A DNA stretch of 40,869 nt. Origin: a virus. The stretch's first letter is position 1. The number at the start of each line of letters is the position of its first letter. The DNA lies in IMG/VR virus record IMGVR_UViG_3300020129_000240, positions 1 through 40,869 of that record; one strand, 5' to 3'. Shown piece after piece: positions 1 through 7,650 of the stretch. The notes below the pieces were generated by a model. The model was given only the letters and a program-made list of their open reading frames with translations. It was not told where the DNA came from and ran no database searches. A program made the translations under genes and the position numbers.

Positions 1-127
1 CGTTGCGATGCCGACCGAACAGCCGCGGTATCTCGCGCAGTTCATACCCGTAGCGCTTCACGATGCTGAGCAAGCGGACGTTGTCTGCAGGGATGCGCTG
101 CACGATCATCTGGCATTTGCAGTCGAC
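1..127. repeat. Terminal overlap, left copy (identical to 40743-40869)
   Basis: These 127 bases are repeated exactly at the right end of the window. The repeat lies inside one reading frame (the GNAT gene) that continues without interruption when the ends are joined. The simplest reading is an assembly overlap of a circular or circularly permuted genome; 127 is a common assembler k-mer size. A true short terminal repeat is the less likely alternative. Confidence 0.93.
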
Positions 128-382
128 GCCGAACGGATAGCAGTGCATCAGCATGAGCGTCCGTCGGCTCAGCCAGCGCGGATGCGTTGCGGCGCCGCTG
201 ATCTCCATGAGGCCGGCCTCGACATCCCAGTTGTGATACACGATGCCAGCGATCAGCTGATCATCCTCGTCGAGCACGCCGAGCGTCCTGATGTTCGCGC
301 CGAAGCCGCGGCGGCAATGCGGGATGAGCGCCGCCACGAACTCGCCGACGAGCTCGTTCTCATTCCACAAGTGCCGGAGCAT
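1..382 (-). CDS. GNAT-like N-acetyltransferase, N-terminal part (continues at 40742 across the circular junction)
   Basis: Translating the minus strand from ATG 380-382 through base 1 and on from 40742 to the TGA at 40654-40656 gives one 156-aa protein. It begins MLRHLWNENELVGEF. The order is an N-terminal acid/hydrophobic strand, a central beta segment (LDEDDQLIAGIVYHN), and a C-terminal IPADNVRLLSIVKRYGYE segment. The last resembles the 'N-x-x-x-x-x-x-x-x-x-G-Y/F' end of GNAT acyl-CoA transferases. A GAGGAG ribosome site precedes the ATG. The start overlaps the end of the DUF6817 gene by 23 nt, which implies translational coupling. GNATs use acetyl-CoA to modify amines; the target here is unknown. 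Small GNATs beside virion genes are frequent in podoviruses. The exact acetyl-CoA P-loop is not obvious, so the family call is moderate. Confidence 0.72.
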   Translation of the reverse strand, partial: MLRHLWNENELVGEFVAALIPHCRRGFGANIRTLGVLDEDDQLIAGIVYHNWDVEAGLMEISGAATHPRWLSRRTLMLMHCYPFGVDCKCQMIVQRIPADNVRLLSIVKRYGYELREIPRLFGRHRN

Positions 383-842
383 GGCTCCTCGCTTCCCCGA
401 TCGCGGCTCGCGCCTTCTCGCTGATGTTGCTGGCATACAGATGCGTCAGCCACTTGGAGCGGCTGCCCTGGTCGAGGAGGTTCGCAGCCTCGATCTCGCG
501 CAGCGCGCGGACATCGTCCGGCGGCAGCAGATGCTCGTAGCCGTTAAACCAAACGCGCGGCCGATCGGAGCGGCAGAACCGATATGCGAGCCTCTCGGCC
601 TTCTCGCCGATCAGGCCTTGGATGGTCACTCGATCGCTTAGCGGCCACGCCTTGTGCTTGAACTTGTTTGTCCCGTAGATGCTGTGAAACAGGCCGGCGA
701 CGCAGACGTCGTCCTCGTTGCCCCACATCCGCAGCAGATTGTGGGTGCCGCACAGATGATCAAACAGCGTGCGCCCCGAATGGCGCACTTTGTCAGTTCC
801 CGCATCAAGCAGAAACTGGCGGTAGTGCACGAGCGGCGACAT
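360..842 (-). CDS. DUF6817 / HD-like domain protein
   Basis: The 160-aa product contains 'HSGRTLFDHLCGTHNLLRMWG' near residues 20-40 and 'VCVAGLFHSIYGT' near 47-59. These histidine-rich helices are typical of the DUF6817 family, which resembles metal-binding HD-domain hydrolases. The H..D and FHS.YG signatures suggest a metal site. Substrate and reaction are unknown. The start overlaps the upstream 2OG oxygenase by 38 nt and the end overlaps the GNAT start, so the three genes form a tightly coupled cassette at the end of the tail operon. The association with an oxygenase suggests an accessory modification role, but this is inference. Confidence 0.7.
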   Translation of the reverse strand: MSPLVHYRQFLLDAGTDKVRHSGRTLFDHLCGTHNLLRMWGNEDDVCVAGLFHSIYGTNKFKHKAWPLSDRVTIQGLIGEKAERLAYRFCRSDRPRVWFNGYEHLLPPDDVRALREIEAANLLDQGSRSKWLTHLYASNISEKARAAIGEARSHAPALVE

Positions 843-1479
843 GATTGGCCTCGGTTTTCATCATCAAGGTGATGCGGAGCTCAGGGCAGATGCGCGAGAC
901 ACCTCGCGCTGCATGGAGCACATTGCCGTGGAACACCGCGAGCCGGTTTGGCTTGGGATAGATCGCAGCGAGGACGTCCGACTTGTCGTCGGTGAAAATC
1001 ACCGTCTCGCCGGCCCAGTCGAGATCCCATGCTGCGTGCGGGTAGTAGACAGCGGTGTAGCTGGTCGGCGATTTGCTGTCCTTATGTGAGGTGCCGTCTG
1101 TGCCATAGGACTGCGCGTTGGCGTAGCATCTGATCAGCGTATGGCCGCGGAAGACCGTCTTAGCCAGATGCCGCCACATAGCGAACATCAGCGGCGACGC
1201 TTTGAGGAGCTCCTCGGCGCAGTCGTAAGGCTCCTCGCTTCGCGATTTTCTGTGCCCCGCGAAATGGCGGTGCCAGAATGAATAATCATCCTTGCGCGAT
1301 GCTGACTTCCAGCCGAACTGCCACGGCGCGCGGCGCAAGTAATTGTCGACCAGTTCCCGCTGCTGCTCCGGTAGCACGTTGTCGACGACAAGGACGCCAG
1401 CCGCAATCACCCGCGCGCTCGGGCTGGCGCGGACGGCGCCAACGCGAGGAGCAGTGATGGCGTCCTTCAGTTCCATCAT
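805..1479 (-). CDS. 2OG-Fe(II) oxygenase (prolyl 4-hydroxylase-like)
   Basis: The 224-aa protein has the double-stranded beta-helix signature of iron/2-oxoglutarate dioxygenases. It shows an H-x-D pair at about H132/D134 (TSHKDSK), the strand GETVIF, the distal histidine near H189 (FHGNVLHAARGV), and an arginine near R202 (LRITLMMK) for binding 2-oxoglutarate. Such enzymes hydroxylate proteins, nucleic acid bases or small molecules. The substrate cannot be read from sequence. It sits three bases after the disordered 446-aa gene, and 3 kb downstream of two proteins with collagen-like repeats, a possible but untested substrate. The start is one of two tandem ATGs (MMELKD) and no strong Shine-Dalgarno is visible. 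Confidence 0.85.
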   Translation of the reverse strand: MMELKDAITAPRVGAVRASPSARVIAAGVLVVDNVLPEQQRELVDNYLRRAPWQFGWKSASRKDDYSFWHRHFAGHRKSRSEEPYDCAEELLKASPLMFAMWRHLAKTVFRGHTLIRCYANAQSYGTDGTSHKDSKSPTSYTAVYYPHAAWDLDWAGETVIFTDDKSDVLAAIYPKPNRLAVFHGNVLHAARGVSRICPELRITLMMKTEANHVAARALPPVSA

Positions 1480-1482
1480 CGG

Positions 1483-2823
1483 TTACTCGTCGTCGCCGTC
1501 GTCGTCGCCGTCGTCGTCGAAGCCGTCGTCGAAGCCGTCGAAGCCGTCGAAGCCGTCTGTGCCGTAGCCGCCGCCGCTCGTGGCGTCGCTATAGCTGCCG
1601 TCGCTGATGCCGCCGCCGCCGGGCGCGCCGCCGAAGCCGGTGTCGCCGGTGTAATCGCCGGCGCTCGGATCGGCGCTGTAATCGCCGAAGCCGAAGCCAA
1701 AACCGCTAAAGCCAGGGTTATCGAAGCTGGTCTCCAGCCCCGGCGTCTGCCCGGCCATGGCGTAGGCGTCCAAAACGTCGGACGGGATGTCGGAGCGATC
1801 GCCCTTGCCGGTCGGATCAACAGATGGCGCGGTGGGAGTGTCCCAGGAATTGGAGGGAGCCATGGCAGGCGCGTTGGAGTTATAGCCTCCAAACGGATCA
1901 CCTTGAGTGGCGCTATAGGCGGCGACGCCGCTGGGGTTAGCGCTGTAGCCGCCGACAACGCCAGGATTGCCCTCAAGACCTAGGCCCGGAATGCCGGTGT
2001 AGTCGGTATAGCTGCCGAGCGGGCCGCTGAAGCCAACGTTGCTGACGGCGGCGGCGGGGTCCATTCCCGCGACGACGCTGCTGTGACCCGTCAGGCCCTG
2101 CGTATCGATGCTGGGCGCACCTGGCGCTGGTGCATTCGAAGGTGCTTGCTCATCGTTCTCCAGATTGCTCTCGACGCTGAAGGCTCCGGTGCCCTGCGGG
2201 CCGCCATAGGTCGTGCTGTTCCCTGGAGTGGCAGCCGGCGCGCCCTCGAACCCTGGAGGATTACTGCCGCTCGGCGTGGCCGTGCTGTTGAAGTCGGCAG
2301 GGTTGTCGGGGTTAGCCGTCATTGCCTGGACGCCGCCGGCAATGCCGCCGCGTGCATCCATCTCGTTGAGGATGTCGGAGACATTCGGAGCCGGGGCTGG
2401 CGCATTCGGGTCGTTGGGCGGCGCCGGCGCAGGTGGGCCTTGGAGGCTGTGAACCGAACCTGGAACCGGCGCTCCGGGATCAGGCGGCGCGGTCAATGAT
2501 GGGTCGTACACCGTATCGATGAATGGCCCCTGCGGGCCGAATGAGATGGTACCGGGCGCCCCCATCGGCGCGGTCTGGTCAGTCGGGTTGTACTGCTGGC
2601 CGGGCAAGTAATCGACGCCGGGCTGGGTGAATGGGTCGGCCCCGCCATTACTTGCCAGCGGATTGAGCGCCAGTTGCGCGGAGTTGAGCGTCTGACCGCC
2701 CGGGAATAGTCCCGGCAGCGGACTGACATGGTCGCCAGCCTGCGGGTAGAGCCCCTGCATCATTGCCTGCACGATTAGGTCGCGCTGTTCCTCGGGGCTC
2801 AGATTGCCTTGACGGTCGGGCAT
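1483..2823 (-). CDS. Large disordered Pro/Gly/Ala-rich protein with acidic tail
   Basis: This is a 446-aa product with no recognised domain. The N-terminus (about 50 residues) looks helical (SPEEQRDLIVQAMMQGLYP). The rest is low-complexity Pro/Ala/Gly/Asn, ending in FDGFDGFDDGF and a run of Asp/Gly (DDDGDDDGDDE). Strong ribosome site TAGGAGGGTGGC lies before ATG 2823. It lies directly downstream of the gp10-like tail protein gene and upstream of the oxygenase, so a virion or assembly role is likely. The acidic tail resembles those of DNA-mimic or assembly proteins only in composition. Confidence 0.75.
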   Translation of the reverse strand: MPDRQGNLSPEEQRDLIVQAMMQGLYPQAGDHVSPLPGLFPGGQTLNSAQLALNPLASNGGADPFTQPGVDYLPGQQYNPTDQTAPMGAPGTISFGPQGPFIDTVYDPSLTAPPDPGAPVPGSVHSLQGPPAPAPPNDPNAPAPAPNVSDILNEMDARGGIAGGVQAMTANPDNPADFNSTATPSGSNPPGFEGAPAATPGNSTTYGGPQGTGAFSVESNLENDEQAPSNAPAPGAPSIDTQGLTGHSSVVAGMDPAAAVSNVGFSGPLGSYTDYTGIPGLGLEGNPGVVGGYSANPSGVAAYSATQGDPFGGYNSNAPAMAPSNSWDTPTAPSVDPTGKGDRSDIPSDVLDAYAMAGQTPGLETSFDNPGFSGFGFGFGDYSADPSAGDYTGDTGFGGAPGGGGISDGSYSDATSGGGYGTDGFDGFDGFDDGFDDDGDDDGDDE

Positions 2824-2832
2824 GCCACCCTC

Positions 2833-4497
2833 CTAAACGTTGACACCGGAGCGCTCGAACGTCGCGGCGATCGCGAGTAGTTCGACGTCCGGCAGCGCGT
2901 GCTGCGCGATGGTTACTTGGACGATCGGGGCGTGGGCGAAGCCTGTTTTGCCGATCGATTTCCACATGGTGTTTCGGACCGGCGGCTTGACCGCGCTCGC
3001 CTGGTCCCATTTCGCTGCGTCCCAGAGGCCCTGGTCCCAGACATCTTGCAGGGCCGGATCTGGACCCGGCGGCGGCGCCGGCGGGATGACGATCTGATAG
3101 TCGACCGTGCAGTTGAGCGCCGGCTCAAATGGCTGACCAGCCGCTGCAGCAAACACCGCGCGAGCCTGATGCCAGACGTTTGTGTTGCTCGGCGCGCCGA
3201 ACATTTCCCAGCCGCCGACGAGCGTCGCGTTGTAGGGCTTGCCGTCGTCGTAGCCGCCGCTCTCCATCTGCATGATGGTGCCGTCCTGCGTGCCAAAGAA
3301 CATGCTGTCGTCCTTGCGCACGAAGCAGAGCGCGTCATAGCTGCCAGTAAACCGGCACCACGCGCTCGTCGCATTGTTCATGGCAGCGCAGTAGCGATTG
3401 CCGGGAAGGCCGCCGGGCCAAGTAACAAAGATCCCACCATAGATGTCCCAGCGTTTCATCGACCATGGGCGGTTTGATTTCGCCTGCACCTCGCGGCGCC
3501 ACATATCGCGGATCGTCCGCGTCAGCATGGCGAGATCGAGAGAGCCGCTGTCTTTGCTGATCGCCTGCGAGGTCGGGACGATGCCGTCGACGGTCGCGAT
3601 CAGGAGGTCGCCGCCGAGCGGCATGTGCGCATTCATCCCCATGGGTCGGCCGATCGCATAGCGGCCCTGCTGCGACCAGTTAGCCGGGTCGGCCGGATTG
3701 TTGCCCGTGAAGATCAGCAGCTCGCCGAGCGTCGTGACGAAGACGCAGCGGTCGTCAATTCCGCTGCCAGTGTCCATGGACCAAGTGGCGCCGAACAGTA
3801 GGCTGCCGCCTCTGGTGGTCGCGCCGCCGAGCGGGATCAGCTGCAGCTGGCCCTGGATCGAATTGGTGCCGAGGCAATAGGCGTTCATCGTGCCGCCTTC
3901 GACGAAGAACAGTCGATTGCGGTAGGTCCAGACGTAGGTGAGCCCGGCGCCGTTAGCGACGGCCGCCGGGCCGCCTGCCGGGCCGGTGATCTGGCCGGCG
4001 TCGTATGTCGTCCAGGCCGTGCCGTCGAAATAGAGCGGGTAGTCGCCAACGTCGTTAACGACCAGCATGTGGTCGCCGGCCATATTGCTCAGTTGAGCCG
4101 CAGCGTAGTTGCCGCTCGCCTGTCCGCCTTTGACGAGGACCGGCGTCCCGGTCGTTATTTCGAAAAGCTTGGTTTTTTGCGCCGCGAACATCTTCTGGAT
4201 GCCGTTGCCGCCGACGTACTCGAATGCGCTGACGACCTCCTGCCGTGAGGGATCCGGCCGCGGCGGCACCGGCGTATCGAGGGCGTGCAGGTCGCAATAA
4301 AGCGCGGTGCCGCCGCGCAGCTTGCAGCCGCGCAGCGTCGGCGCCCAGTTGTCCATCACAACCGCGCCGAACGGCTGCATGTAGGCCTCGTTCTCGGACT
4401 GAATGAGCCCGCGCGTCGGCGCCGGCAGCGTGATTGTCTGCAGCGATTGCGCGTACTGCTGCGGAACGGGCTGCCTTCGGAACTGTGCGTAGGGCAT
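2833..4497 (-). CDS. Tail/DNA-stabilisation protein (P22 gp10 / T7 gp12-like beta-propeller)
   Basis: From ATG 4497 the product is 554 aa. It begins with 'LPAPTRGLIQSENEAYM' and 'VVMDNWAPTLRGCKLRGG', the typical start of podoviral tail-nozzle/DNA-stabilisation proteins. Repeated propeller-like strands follow (VWTYRNRLFFVEGG, CVFVTTLGELLIFTGNNP, CFVRKDDSMFFGTQDGTIM). In P22- and T7-like phages these proteins close the portal channel and build the tail hub. The open frame extends upstream through the collagen-like gene, but ATG 4497 forms a TAATG stop-start overlap with that gene, which fixes the start. The adaptor gene lies just upstream, as expected for a connector-tail module. Confidence 0.82.
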   Translation of the reverse strand: MPYAQFRRQPVPQQYAQSLQTITLPAPTRGLIQSENEAYMQPFGAVVMDNWAPTLRGCKLRGGTALYCDLHALDTPVPPRPDPSRQEVVSAFEYVGGNGIQKMFAAQKTKLFEITTGTPVLVKGGQASGNYAAAQLSNMAGDHMLVVNDVGDYPLYFDGTAWTTYDAGQITGPAGGPAAVANGAGLTYVWTYRNRLFFVEGGTMNAYCLGTNSIQGQLQLIPLGGATTRGGSLLFGATWSMDTGSGIDDRCVFVTTLGELLIFTGNNPADPANWSQQGRYAIGRPMGMNAHMPLGGDLLIATVDGIVPTSQAISKDSGSLDLAMLTRTIRDMWRREVQAKSNRPWSMKRWDIYGGIFVTWPGGLPGNRYCAAMNNATSAWCRFTGSYDALCFVRKDDSMFFGTQDGTIMQMESGGYDDGKPYNATLVGGWEMFGAPSNTNVWHQARAVFAAAAGQPFEPALNCTVDYQIVIPPAPPPGPDPALQDVWDQGLWDAAKWDQASAVKPPVRNTMWKSIGKTGFAHAPIVQVTIAQHALPDVELLAIAATFERSGVNV

Positions 4498-4880
4498 TAG
4501 GGCCCCCACGTATTTGTGCCGGACGGTCCCGCCGGCCCCTGCGGCCCTTGTGGTCCCGTGGCACCCGTCGCTCCCGTCGCTCCCTGCGGCCCTTGCGCTC
4601 CCGTCGCCCCCGTGGCGCCTGCTGGTCCCTGCGGTCCTGTCGCGCCCGTAGGCCCTTGCGGCCCCGGCACCGTTGATGCCGGCCCGACCGGCCCCTGCGG
4701 CCCCGCCGGCCCCTGCGGCCCAGTCGCCCCTGCGGGACCGGGGACCGTGCTGTCTGCACCTTGCGGCCCCGCCGGCCCTTGCGGCCCCTGCGCGCCGGTC
4801 GCTCCGGTCGGCCCCGCGGGCCCCTGCGTGGGCACAGGGATCCATTTGGTGCCGTCGTAGTAACGGAGCGTGGCCGTCAT
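4497..4880 (-). CDS. Collagen-like Gly-X-Y repeat protein
   Basis: This is a 127-aa protein with a short N-terminal head ([16 protein letters not shown]), then about 100 residues of Gly-X-Y triplets ([12 protein letters not shown]). The triplets are broken twice by similar breaks ending in STVPGP ([15 protein letters not shown]), and the protein ends TNTWGP. Such repeats form trimeric triple helices and are common in phage tail and head fibres. Proline is mostly at the X position. ATG 4880 overlaps the adaptor stop as ATGA. The following tail gene starts at its stop codon. The head motif YYDGTKW resembles the start of phage fibre-tip proteins. It is likely a virion surface decoration or fibre. 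Confidence 0.85.
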   Translation of the reverse strand: MTATLRYYDGTKWIPVPTQGPAGPTGATGAQGPQGPAGPQGADSTVPGPAGATGPQGPAGPQGPVGPASTVPGPQGPTGATGPQGPAGATGATGAQGPQGATGATGATGPQGPQGPAGPSGTNTWGP

Positions 4881-5758
4881 GGCTCGACCCACAGTTCGGT
4901 GTTGGGGTCAGGCGGCGGGCTCGGCGAGACGACCACCTCGTTCGGGCCTGGCGTCCCCTGCGGGCCTACAGGCCCCGGCAGACCTTGCGGCCCGGCTGGA
5001 CCAGTCGGGCCGGCGGAGCCGGGAACGCCAATGGCAATGGCAGTGATCGGCGGCAGCTGCCATTGCGAGAGCGGCAAGTTGCCGATGATGACGGGCGCGG
5101 GCTGATCGGATCCCGCGCGCTCGGCGAGCGCCCGCTCATAGTTCGCCATGTCCTCGGCGTACGGCGAGCCCTTGTTCGCCTTCCATTGCCAGACCATCGC
5201 GAGTTTCAGCAGTCGTTCATCGAGCACAAACCCATCGTCATCAGACATGAACCTCGAGCCAGTGCCGCCGCTGGCGAGATCCACGATCTGATTAGTAAGG
5301 TAGTTGAACGTCACCTTTTGGCCGGCGGGCACGCCGGGACGGATCTGCAGTTGCTTTTTAAGGATGATCCAATTGCCAGGCGCGAACCAATAGTTGGCGT
5401 TGAGCCGCCGCAGCCACTCGTCGGTCGAATTGATGAACTGCAGCGGCGTCTGCGTCATGGTCGACATCCAGACGTTGCTGTCTTTCAGCATGCGCTGGAA
5501 ACTCGAGGGCAACGGGAACGCGGTCGTTAATGGCGGCTCGGGGTCCGGCGGGACTGTCGCTGGAAGCCCGTAGAAGGTCGCGACCTCGGTCAAGGCCGTC
5601 CACTCGCGCGTATTCCAGGCGATCCGCTGGGCCATCTCATTCGCTAGGGCGAGCAGCTCCTGCTGGGTCCTTTGCGCCGGCAGATTGCTGAACACGCTAG
5701 CAACCTGCTCGACGCCAATGACCTGACAGACTTGCTGCACCACATCGATGAGCGCCAT
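4877..5758 (-). CDS. Head-tail adaptor (P22 gp4-like) with C-terminal collagen-like segment
   Basis: The 293-aa product starts with a helical region ([13 protein letters not shown]...[14 protein letters not shown]) followed by [19 protein letters not shown] and 'LPSSFQRML', as in portal-bound connector proteins of podoviruses. The middle ([33 protein letters not shown]) also fits this family. Residues after about 245 are collagen-like ([17 protein letters not shown]). That segment is an addition, shared in style with the next gene. Role: bridges the portal to the tail. It lies between the 241-aa structural-module gene and the collagen-like gene. Confidence 0.8.
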   Translation of the reverse strand: MALIDVVQQVCQVIGVEQVASVFSNLPAQRTQQELLALANEMAQRIAWNTREWTALTEVATFYGLPATVPPDPEPPLTTAFPLPSSFQRMLKDSNVWMSTMTQTPLQFINSTDEWLRRLNANYWFAPGNWIILKKQLQIRPGVPAGQKVTFNYLTNQIVDLASGGTGSRFMSDDDGFVLDERLLKLAMVWQWKANKGSPYAEDMANYERALAERAGSDQPAPVIIGNLPLSQWQLPPITAIAIGVPGSAGPTGPAGPQGLPGPVGPQGTPGPNEVVVSPSPPPDPNTELWVEP

Positions 5759-5770
5759 CAGCTGCTCCGA

Positions 5771-6496
5771 TCAGAGGTCAGGGGCCGGCTGCGAGCGCAC
5801 CGACATTGCCATTTGCTCGAGCACGTTGCGCGGCAGCGACCCATGCGGCCGGTGCGCCGTCTGCGCCTCGATGAAGTCGCACAGCTGCTCGGCCGACATC
5901 GCCTGGAACTGCTCGTCGACGGCGGCGCGCTGCGGTATCATCGAGCGCAGCTTCTCAAGGTCGGTCTGCATCACCTGCATCTGGGCCTTGAGCGCTTCAT
6001 TCTCATCCATCGCTTGGCGCGCCGCGACGCCCTGGCGAGCGTTCTCTAGATACTCCTGCGCCTTGTTTTTTAGATCGCGGCCACCCGGGCCGAGGTTTTT
6101 CAGTTCCTGCCCGTCGACATGCGCGAGGGCCTCGACCGTGAAGATGGCAAGCCCGTTCAGATTGGCCATCTGCGCCGGCGTGACGAACGGCACCATCGTC
6201 AGCGGCGTGCCGGTGCGCGTCTGCTGCACATGGTTCTTAAATTGCGCATATTGGCGGGGAAACCGCTCGGCGTAGGTGCGCGATCGCTGCTCGCCGGTCA
6301 GAGGATCGATAACCCAATCGGAGTGCGCGTTCGCGGGGAATGGCTTGATGTCGATCGAGCCCGGCAGCCGGATCAGACAGATCTCCCGATCGTCGACGAT
6401 CGCTCGCCCCGCCTGCGAAGACTTTGATGGGTTCGGGACCGTGTCGCCCTTAAAGACCACAAGCAGGACGTCGTCCGGATTGTTTTGCTGCAGCAT
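5771..6496 (-). CDS. Conserved structural-module protein with coiled coil
   Basis: This 241-aa protein has no function I recognise. The N-terminal half is beta-rich (DDVLLVVFKGDTVP...CLIRLPGSIDIKPF). The centre carries TMVPFVTPAQMANLNGLAIFTVEALAHV, and residues about 150-200 predict a coiled coil (ALKAQMQVMQTDLEKLRSMI). Strong ribosome site AGGAGC precedes ATG 6496. Position directly after the capsid gene and before the adaptor suggests a head-completion or decoration role. Confidence 0.72.
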   Translation of the reverse strand: MLQQNNPDDVLLVVFKGDTVPNPSKSSQAGRAIVDDREICLIRLPGSIDIKPFPANAHSDWVIDPLTGEQRSRTYAERFPRQYAQFKNHVQQTRTGTPLTMVPFVTPAQMANLNGLAIFTVEALAHVDGQELKNLGPGGRDLKNKAQEYLENARQGVAARQAMDENEALKAQMQVMQTDLEKLRSMIPQRAAVDEQFQAMSAEQLCDFIEAQTAHRPHGSLPRNVLEQMAMSVRSQPAPDL

Positions 6497-6566
6497 TTTA
6501 GTTGCTCCTGAAAGTGGGGACCGCCGTCAGTCAGCTGGGGTTGTCGGAGAGACCGCGGTCCCCTGG

Positions 6567-6595
6567 TTTCCGGGCACGTTTGGGACACCCGGAAA
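6567..6595 (-). terminator. Hairpin after the major capsid gene
   Basis: TTTCCGGG (6567-6574) and CCCGGAAA (6588-6595) form a perfect 8-bp stem with a 13-nt loop just past the capsid stop codon. No U-run follows on the minus strand. It may be an mRNA-stabilising or partial attenuating hairpin that keeps capsid expression above that of downstream genes, rather than a full terminator. Confidence 0.5.
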
Positions 6596-6604
6596 GCTTT
6601 GTTA

Positions 6605-7627
6605 CTACGCCGCCGGGTTGGAGTCGTAGAAACGCCAATTGAAAAGCGGGTTTGTCATTGTTAGTTCGCCCATCCAGCCGACGTATTGGGCGATGGCATC
6701 CTTGTCGATGGGCATTTGCCCCTCGCCCGGGAATAACGGGTCGAAGTTGCGCTCGGGATTGTACCTGACGCGGAACGTGTCGCTGTTCAACCCGAACGTC
6801 GTATTCGCCGGCATGTTACTTCCGATGCCACCATCGAGGACGATCTCGGCTCGCTTACCTCCTCCGATATATTCCAAAGCCGTGAAGCCGAGTTGCCCGA
6901 GTGTCGTTTCGTTAGTTTGCCGCTGAATGGCGATCGTAGCCGCGTCGTATGCCGAGAAATGCTCGGGGCTCATGATCAGCACGTCGGCGTAGTCACGACC
7001 GCGCGACTGTTTGGTCATGATCGCATTCAAAAACGGCCTGATCGTCGTCGAGTTGACCTGGGTGCCGATCGTGCTGAACGACGACTGCGCATCGAATGTC
7101 TGCGTCCGCCAGATGGTTGCGCTGCCGCGATCGATGCCGGCATAAGTGCCGCTGGTATTGACGATCGGCACCGCAGCGCCGAGGCCCGTCATCTGCTTGC
7201 CGCCGTTTGCCGTGCCGTCGCTATACAGTCCGGCATCAAACGTATCGGAGAGCGACTTCTCAGCAGCCTCCATGTACGCCTTCAAGACCGGGATCAGCTG
7301 ATTGTCGCCTTGATTGTTCAAAATCTCCTGGTTCGACAGGATGATCGGCACCACGACCATCTTGGGATCGTAGTAACAATCATTGAATAGGTCTAATGCG
7401 CTGTTTATCAGCTGGTCGTATCCAGAATACCACTGCGCTGTTTGCTTAGCGATTTGCAGCGTCTGGCGGATGCGCGGACCGCTATAGGTCTCCCAGTAAC
7501 CCTTTCGCTTAGTCAGCGCGAGCAGCGCGTTGTTGTTACTTACGAGGTCCTGATACTTCGGTTGTCTGTCCTCCAGCGCCATCGACAAGATTTGCTGATA
7601 CGCTGCATTGGTATTGATGTTCGCCAT
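6605..7627 (-). CDS. Major capsid protein (HK97-fold)
   Basis: The 340-aa protein follows the scaffold gene. It has the expected order for an HK97-type podoviral capsid protein: an N-terminal helix region (ILSMALEDRQPKYQDLVSNNNALL), a cross-strand P-domain (KMVVVPIILSNQEILNNQGDNQLIPVL), an A-domain segment (ADVLIMSPEHFSAYDAATIAIQRQ) and a beta-rich C-terminus (FRVRYNPERNFDPLFPG). It forms the icosahedral shell. GGAG lies 8 nt before ATG 7627. A stable hairpin follows the stop codon. Confidence 0.9.
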   Translation of the reverse strand: MANINTNAAYQQILSMALEDRQPKYQDLVSNNNALLALTKRKGYWETYSGPRIRQTLQIAKQTAQWYSGYDQLINSALDLFNDCYYDPKMVVVPIILSNQEILNNQGDNQLIPVLKAYMEAAEKSLSDTFDAGLYSDGTANGGKQMTGLGAAVPIVNTSGTYAGIDRGSATIWRTQTFDAQSSFSTIGTQVNSTTIRPFLNAIMTKQSRGRDYADVLIMSPEHFSAYDAATIAIQRQTNETTLGQLGFTALEYIGGGKRAEIVLDGGIGSNMPANTTFGLNSDTFRVRYNPERNFDPLFPGEGQMPIDKDAIAQYVGWMGELTMTNPLFNWRFYDSNPAA

Positions 7628-7650
7628 TTGTCAGCTCCGGAATTTGTTTC

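Noticed and set aside
4516-4860. Plus-strand frame rich in Gly-Pro-Cys and Val-Ala-Pro
   Set aside because: It is the complement of the collagen-like gene, open because of the repeat composition.
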